The position numbers and the translations under genes were made by a program. Shown here piece after piece: positions 60,304-64,000 of a stretch of DNA of 64,000 bases. The notes beneath the pieces are model-generated. The model saw only the letters and a program-made list of their open reading frames with translations. It was not told the DNA's origin and ran no database searches. Positions within the stretch are counted from its first letter, which is position 1; each line of letters starts with the position of its first letter. The stretch comes from Streptomyces sp. 71268 (GTDB lineage: Bacteria; Actinomycetota; Actinomycetes; Streptomycetales; Streptomycetaceae), in the NCBI RefSeq assembly GCF_029392895.1, contig NZ_CP114200.1, forward strand, positions 4,991,001 through 5,055,000, in the 5' to 3' direction.

Positions 60304-61361
60304 CGGTCGTTCTCCTTGCGCTGGTGGGGGACGGCGGCGGGGCGGGCGGTGGAGCCGGTGGAGGAGTCGGCGGCGGGGCCGATGGCGGGTGCGGCGCCCG
60401 GGCCCGTCAGGGCGAAGAACACGTCGTCCAGGTCGGGGGTGTGCACGGTCAGTTCGTCCGCCTCGATACCGACCGAGTCGAGCCAGTCGAGGATCGAGCG
60501 CAGCTCGCGCTGACTGCCGTCGCTGGGGACCTGCAGGGCCAGCGCCGCGTCGTCCCGGTGGGCCTCGCGCAGCGTGGCGGCGGCCGACTGGTACCTGGCC
60601 GGGTCGGCGAACCGCAGCCGGACGTGGCCACCGGGCACGAGCCGCTTGAGCTGGTCGGCGGTCCCCTCGGCCGCGATCATCCCGTCGTTCAACACGGCGA
60701 TGCGGTCGGCGAGTTGGTCGGCCTCCTCCAGGTACTGGGTGGTGAGGAAGACGGTCACCCCGGTCGAGACGAGCCCGCGGATGATGTTCCACATGTTGTG
60801 GCGGCTGCGCGGGTCGAGGCCGGTGGTCGGCTCGTCGAGGAAGATGATCCGGGGGCCGCCGACCAGGGTCATCGCGATGTCCAGCCGCCGCTTCATGCCG
60901 CCGGAGTAGGTGCCGGCGGGCTTCTTCGCGGCCTCCACCAGGTCGAACCGCTCCAGCAGTTCGGCGGCGACGCGGCGCCCCTCGCGGCGGGAGAGGTGGT
61001 GCAGGTCGGCCATGAGGAGCATGTTCTCCTCGCCGGTGATCAGCCCGTCCACGGCGGAGAACTGCCCGGTGACACCGATCGCGGCGCGCACGGCCTGCGC
61101 GTCGGTGGCCAGGTCGTACCCGCCGACGCGCAACTCGCCGGCGTCCGCGGTGATGAGGGTGGACAGGATCTTCACGGCGGTGGTCTTGCCGGCCCCGTTC
61201 GGGCCGAGCAGGGCGAAGACCGTCCCGGCCGGGATGTGCAGGTCGATGCCGTCGAGGACCGTCTTGTCCCCGTACGACTTGCGCAGCCCGACGGCGGAGA
61301 CGGCGGTCGACGGAGCGGGACCGACTCCGGTTTTGGATGTGGGCATGACAGAGGAAGGCAT
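60300..61361 (-). CDS. ABC transporter ATP-binding protein (DrrA-like)
   Basis: A 353-residue ATPase: Walker A GPNGAGKTT (from residue 53), Q-loop Gln100 (GQFSAVD), signature YSGGMKRRLD (153), Walker B IIFLDEPTTGLD, and the H-loop region FLTTQYLEEADQLA where Gln stands in place of His, as in DrrA-type proteins. The C-terminal domain with LTVHTPDLDDVFFALTG is specific for this daunorubicin-resistance family. ATG 61361 follows GGGAGAA. Pairs with the DrrB-like permease. Confidence 0.94.
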   Translation of the reverse strand: MPSSVMPTSKTGVGPAPSTAVSAVGLRKSYGDKTVLDGIDLHIPAGTVFALLGPNGAGKTTAVKILSTLITADAGELRVGGYDLATDAQAVRAAIGVTGQFSAVDGLITGEENMLLMADLHHLSRREGRRVAAELLERFDLVEAAKKPAGTYSGGMKRRLDIAMTLVGGPRIIFLDEPTTGLDPRSRHNMWNIIRGLVSTGVTVFLTTQYLEEADQLADRIAVLNDGMIAAEGTADQLKRLVPGGHVRLRFADPARYQSAAATLREAHRDDAALALQVPSDGSQRELRSILDWLDSVGIEADELTVHTPDLDDVFFALTGPGAAPAIGPAADSSTGSTARPAAVPHQRKENDR

Positions 61362-61710
61362 GGAGTTCTCCCGTGCGATGGCGTGAGCGGCTGAGGGTGC
61401 GGGTCGCGCGGCGCGGCGTGGCCGGGCGCGTGTGGCGGTGTGTGGGGCGCGTGACGCGTGGCGCGTGGGGCGGGGAAGTGGCCCGGTCGTGGTCGGGGCC
61501 CGGCCGCCGGGCCCGGGCGTGACGGCGGAATCGTGACGCGGGGGCCCGGCGCGACGGCGGCGCGGCTCGGATGGCGCGGCGGCTGATGTACCGGCTTGCG
61601 GCAGGTGGTGCGTACGCGGCTTGCGGTACGGAACCTGCGGTACGGGACGTACGTACGGTGCGGGGCTACGCGGTGCGGGGCTACGCGGTGCGGGGCTACG
61701 CGGTGCGGGG
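61362..61710. other. Spacer between DUF1048 and the ABC exporter
   Basis: 349 bp with GTGCGTGGCG-type low-complexity DNA and the 15-bp repeat at its right end. No gene is supported; an extra promoter for the exporter pair could be here. Confidence 0.5.
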
Positions 61711-61716
61711 CTACGC
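61657..61716. repeat. 15-bp tandem repeat, four identical copies
   Basis: GGTGCGGGGCTACGC repeats exactly at 61657, 61672, 61687 and 61702. The CTA inside the last copy is the TAG stop of the DUF1048 gene, so the other copies place further in-frame TAG codons every 15 bp behind it. Confidence 0.95.
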
Positions 61717-62100
61717 GGTGCCCTCCGAACCCTCCGGGGGCTCGGCCTCGGCGCGCGCGATGTCGTCGGCCAGCCGCTCGCGCAGGCGGGCGGGAACGTA
61801 GGCGCCGTCGGTGTAGTTCTGGGCGAACTCGGCGACGAACTCCGCCGGGTCCTCCCCGACGATCTCGCGGATCGGCGTTCCGTTCGCCGCGGCCTCCTCG
61901 ATCAGGTCGGCGAGGTCCTCGAACATCGTCGCGGCGTTGTCGTTGTCGGTCGGTACGAAGTGCATCAGGTGTCGCTCGATGGCCTCGGCCGCCAGCCGGT
62001 AGTTGGCCGGCAAGTCCCTGACGCGCGCCTTGTACGCCCGCCAGCGCTTCTTGGGCCCGATCACCCTGGAGAGGAAGCCGCTCTTCTCGGCGTCAGACAT
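61711..62100 (-). CDS. DUF1048 protein
   Basis: A 129-residue helical protein of DUF1048: FLSRVIGPKKRWRAYKARVR, LPANYRLAAEAIERHLMHFV, MFEDLADLIEEAAANGTPIR, then EIVGEDPAEFVAEFAQNYTD. The family is found next to PadR regulators and ABC exporters and has no known activity. The tail RAEAEPPEGSEGTA is read from DNA just before the 15-bp repeat. ATG 62100 is 2 bp after the PadR stop. Confidence 0.92.
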   Translation of the reverse strand: MSDAEKSGFLSRVIGPKKRWRAYKARVRDLPANYRLAAEAIERHLMHFVPTDNDNAATMFEDLADLIEEAAANGTPIREIVGEDPAEFVAEFAQNYTDGAYVPARLRERLADDIARAEAEPPEGSEGTA

Positions 62101-62102
62101 GA

Positions 62103-62432
62103 TCACTTTCCCCCTTCGCGGAGCTGTTCCAGTCGTTCCGTGAGGAAGCTCCACGTCCTCCAGAACTCTTCGAGGTACTCCACTCCCTCGGCGTTGAGGG
62201 AGTGCACCTTACGCGGCGGCCCCTTCTCGGACGGCACCTTCTTCACGTCGACGAGCCCGCGCTTCTCCATCCGGATGAGCAGCGCGTAGATGGTCCCCTC
62301 GGCGATGTCGGAGAACCCCTGCTCACGCAGCCGCGCCGTGATCTCGTAGCCATACGCGGGCCGGCCGGACAGAGAGGCCAGGATGATGCCCTCCAACGTG
62401 CCCTTGAGCATCTCGGTCAGCAGCTTGGCCAT
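62103..62432 (-). CDS. PadR-family transcriptional regulator
   Basis: A 109-residue PadR regulator: LLTEMLKGTLEGIILASLSG RPAYGYEITARLREQGFSDI starts the winged HTH; AEGTIYALLIRMEKRGLVDV is the recognition helix and wing start, then PPRKVHSLNAEGVEYLEEFW. PadR proteins of this group repress drug exporters until a ligand binds. ATG 62432 follows GAGGTG. It leads the PadR-DUF1048-(DrrA-DrrB) set and probably controls all of it and itself. Confidence 0.94.
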   Translation of the reverse strand: MAKLLTEMLKGTLEGIILASLSGRPAYGYEITARLREQGFSDIAEGTIYALLIRMEKRGLVDVKKVPSEKGPPRKVHSLNAEGVEYLEEFWRTWSFLTERLEQLREGGK

Positions 62433-62452
62433 GAAGCACCTCCCCTCTGCGC

Positions 62453-62505
62453 TAGTCAGCGCTGTTGAGTACTGGTACACCGTAACGCTGACTACTGGTA
62501 CTTAG
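62453..62505. promoter_or_regulatory. Repeats in the PadR promoter region
   Basis: ACTGGTAC occurs twice as a direct repeat (62471-62478 and 62494-62501, 23 bp apart, each within a near-palindromic GTACTGGTAC-like site). TCAGCG (62456-62461) and CGCTGA (62486-62491) form an inverted pair between and around them. The A+T content is raised. A likely PadR binding site. Confidence 0.55.
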
Positions 62506-62675
62506 CAAGACGGAATAGCGGGTCGATGCTTCTCCGTCCTGGGGCGGCATTCGGCCGCTCTCGGGGAGGAGGCGGTGGGGGCCAGTGGCATTCGCGCTGG
62601 CCGAGGCGGCCATACTCGGGCTGACGACCGGGAGTTCGGCCCAGCCCACGGGCCTTCGCGGCAGGGGGAGTACCC

Positions 62676-63320
62676 ATGACGCAAGACGACATCCGCGACC
62701 GCGTCCCGTCCGGTGCCATGCCTCGGCGATCGGCCCTGACCTGGACGATGACCATGCTGCGCGATCTCGCCGCCTGGTTGGCACGCAAGCCGGTCGCGCA
62801 CCCTGGCGTGCACCGAGCGATACGGCACTCCGCCGATTCCCGCACCATCATCTGGTCGATCACCGCGGCCGACCTGGTGGCCAGTGTCGTCGTGGACGCG
62901 ATGGTTCCCGCCGCCTACCGGCCACTGCACCTGGCCTGGGTCGTGGTCTCGGTGGTGATGACGGTGGGGTTCTGCGCGATGACCGTGCGCACTCCCCACC
63001 TGATCGATGACCACACGCTGTACCTGCGCACCGGCCCGTTCCGCGCCCTGGCGATTCCGCTCCACCAGATCCAGACCGTACGGGCCGCCCACGGCATGAC
63101 GCCCAGCCACGGCCTGCGCCGCCCGTTGGACGAGGACGACGCCGTGGCCTGCTCGGTCAGCAGCGCCACCACCATGGCCCTCGAACTCGCCGAGCCTCTT
63201 CCCGTCCAGTTCCGCAAGGGCGGCCCGACCTTGGCCCGGCGGGTGTACTTCACCGCCGATCGACCGGCCGAGGCCGCCGAAGTCATCCGGGGCGCGAGGC
63301 GCGGGGAGGCGCGGCCGTGA
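62676..63320 (+). CDS. Membrane protein with PH-like domain
   Basis: A 214-residue protein. After a polar N-terminal ~50 residues two membrane helices follow (IIWSITAADLVASVVVDAMV and LAWVVVSVVMTVGFCAMTV), then a YdbT/PH-like module: TLYLRTGPFRALAIPLHQIQ TVRAAHG, and MALELAEPLPVQFRKGGPTL plus RRVYFTADRPAEAAEVIRGA. This resembles membrane proteins with a bacterial PH domain. ATG 62676 has AGGGGGAG upstream. Divergent from PadR by 243 bp. Function unknown. Confidence 0.85.
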   Translation: MTQDDIRDRVPSGAMPRRSALTWTMTMLRDLAAWLARKPVAHPGVHRAIRHSADSRTIIWSITAADLVASVVVDAMVPAAYRPLHLAWVVVSVVMTVGFCAMTVRTPHLIDDHTLYLRTGPFRALAIPLHQIQTVRAAHGMTPSHGLRRPLDEDDAVACSVSSATTMALELAEPLPVQFRKGGPTLARRVYFTADRPAEAAEVIRGARRGEARP

Positions 63321-63345
63321 GGTGGTGGCACGGCCTCGGGCTGCC

Positions 63346-63780
63346 TTACTGGTCGACAGGTGCCAGCAGTGCGCGGGCGCGGGCCATGGATTGCGGGTCG
63401 TCGAAGGTGAGGCGGCCAACATGCACCCCGACGGAGTTGTAGGCGGGAGCTTTCAGGCGCGCGGTCTTCATCACGTCCATGGTCCACGGCTCATCGGAGG
63501 TGAACAGGGCGCGCTTGGGCGGCATGACGCTCATTCCCCAGCCGACATTCATGATCCAGCGCCCATAGGACTCGTTCTGATCAACCACGTTGGTGGGTAA
63601 GTGTCGTGCGGCCACATCCCAGAGGCTGGACTCTCCATGAGGCACCTCCGGCGCCGGGACGGTCGCCACGATCGCCATGTCACCCTCACGGGCATAGGCG
63701 ACCAGGCACTGCCCAGTCCTCCACTGCACGGTGATGGGGGCGACGATGACCCGCCCAGTTCCGGTAAAGCGTTGCGCCAT
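63346..63780 (-). CDS. Hypothetical protein
   Basis: A 144-residue soluble protein: RVIVAPITVQWRTGQCLVAY AREGDMAIVATVPAPE, then NESYGRWIMNVGWGMSVMPP and a C-terminal LTFDDPQSMARARALLAPVD. Beta-rich, no signal peptide, one Cys. Codon bias is weaker than in neighbours, which suggests an accessory gene. I do not recognise a family. ATG 63780 is the first start. It probably follows the partial gene at the window edge in the same direction. Confidence 0.7.
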   Translation of the reverse strand: MAQRFTGTGRVIVAPITVQWRTGQCLVAYAREGDMAIVATVPAPEVPHGESSLWDVAARHLPTNVVDQNESYGRWIMNVGWGMSVMPPKRALFTSDEPWTMDVMKTARLKAPAYNSVGVHVGRLTFDDPQSMARARALLAPVDQ

Positions 63781-63879
63781 GCCCCGTACTCTCCAAGGTA
63801 GTTGCCTCCGGTGGGCACCTTAGAGTCGAGGGGGCGCCCGCCTGACCAACGAGCGACCACGGGGCTGCGGTTCATCTGG

Positions 63880-64000
63880 TTAGGTCAATTCGGGGGACTG
63901 CGGGAGATTGGAGCCGCCGCCGTCGCCATCCTCAATGTCGGTGTTGTCTGGGTCCCCCGATAGCGCTGCCCAGCGCTGTCCGCGCATGTCCGTACCCTTC
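63880..64000 (-). CDS. C-terminal end of a gene cut by the window edge
   Basis: The reverse strand is open from the edge to a TAA at 63882-63880 and reads KGTDMRGQRWAALSGDPDNT then DIEDGDGGGSNLPQSPELT. This is an acidic, probably disordered tail. Start and family are outside the window. It is on the same strand as the next hypothetical gene 99 bp downstream. Confidence 0.4.
   Translation of the reverse strand, partial: KGTDMRGQRWAALSGDPDNTDIEDGDGGGSNLPQSPELT

Overview
The window is about 72% G+C, with the strong third-position G/C bias, GTG/TTG starts and tightly packed genes typical of a Streptomyces or close Streptomycetaceae chromosome. Several neighbourhoods (DUF3027 with a sacsin-like ATPase; DUF2530, NCS2 permease, MarR, MFS, RNA cyclic phosphodiesterase; serC) look like chromosomal core genes. 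No rRNA, tRNA, CRISPR array, transposase or integrase was found.

Layout. 1-8.5 kb: end of an MFS exporter, a DUF3027 protein, a 1197-aa sacsin/Hsp90-like ATPase, a WYL regulator divergent from a RidA protein, and a secreted beta-rich protein. 8.6-17 kb: a P-type cation ATPase, DUF2530 protein, AzgA-type purine permease, ribbon-helix-helix protein, MarR regulator with an operator over its start, MFS transporter, a 24-bp tandem repeat and a 2'-5' RNA ligase-like phosphodiesterase. 17-20.7 kb: an accessory-looking locus (WXG100-like 147-aa protein, 760-aa DUF6571-like protein, 209-aa membrane-anchored protein) whose downstream half has clearly lower G+C. 20.8-31.9 kb: aldo/keto reductase with a MerR-type operator, Uma2 nuclease-fold protein, surface-anchored beta-propeller-like protein, PPOX protein, serC, an AhpD-like gene divergent from a MocR regulator, a Neverland/DAF-36-like Rieske oxygenase, an alpha/beta hydrolase, and a divergent MerR/SDR pair. 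32-34.8 kb: an XRE regulator/DUF397 pair divergent from a three-gene, stop-start-coupled cassette ending in a degenerate NUDIX protein; then a decayed PPOX fragment and a VOC protein.

35-46.6 kb: a PrmC-related methyltransferase, cupin, isochorismatase-like protein without the usual cysteine, CsbD, a large GlcD/Fe-S fusion dehydrogenase, a two-domain ABM protein behind a MerR-type promoter, and a beta-carbonic anhydrase/SulP pair that probably handles bicarbonate. 47.4-57.4 kb: a seven-gene operon (TIGR03084-like protein, AtuA, acyl-CoA carboxylase beta and biotin-containing alpha chains, acyl-CoA dehydrogenase, enoyl-CoA hydratase, TetR) that closely parallels the Atu acyclic-terpene pathway of Pseudomonas. 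It probably degrades a branched or isoprenoid acyl-CoA under TetR control. 57.4-64 kb: an APH-type kinase, a DUF4360 secreted protein, a PadR/DUF1048/DrrA-DrrB-type ABC exporter cluster, a membrane protein, and two hypothetical genes, the last cut by the window edge.

The less explained parts are the mosaic DUF6571 locus, the degenerate NUDIX cassette, the Atu-like operon in an actinomycete, and a set of promoter/operator signals (three MerR-type long-spacer promoters, two of them leaderless; a MarR operator; a candidate TetR dyad; PadR repeats) read directly from the sequence.
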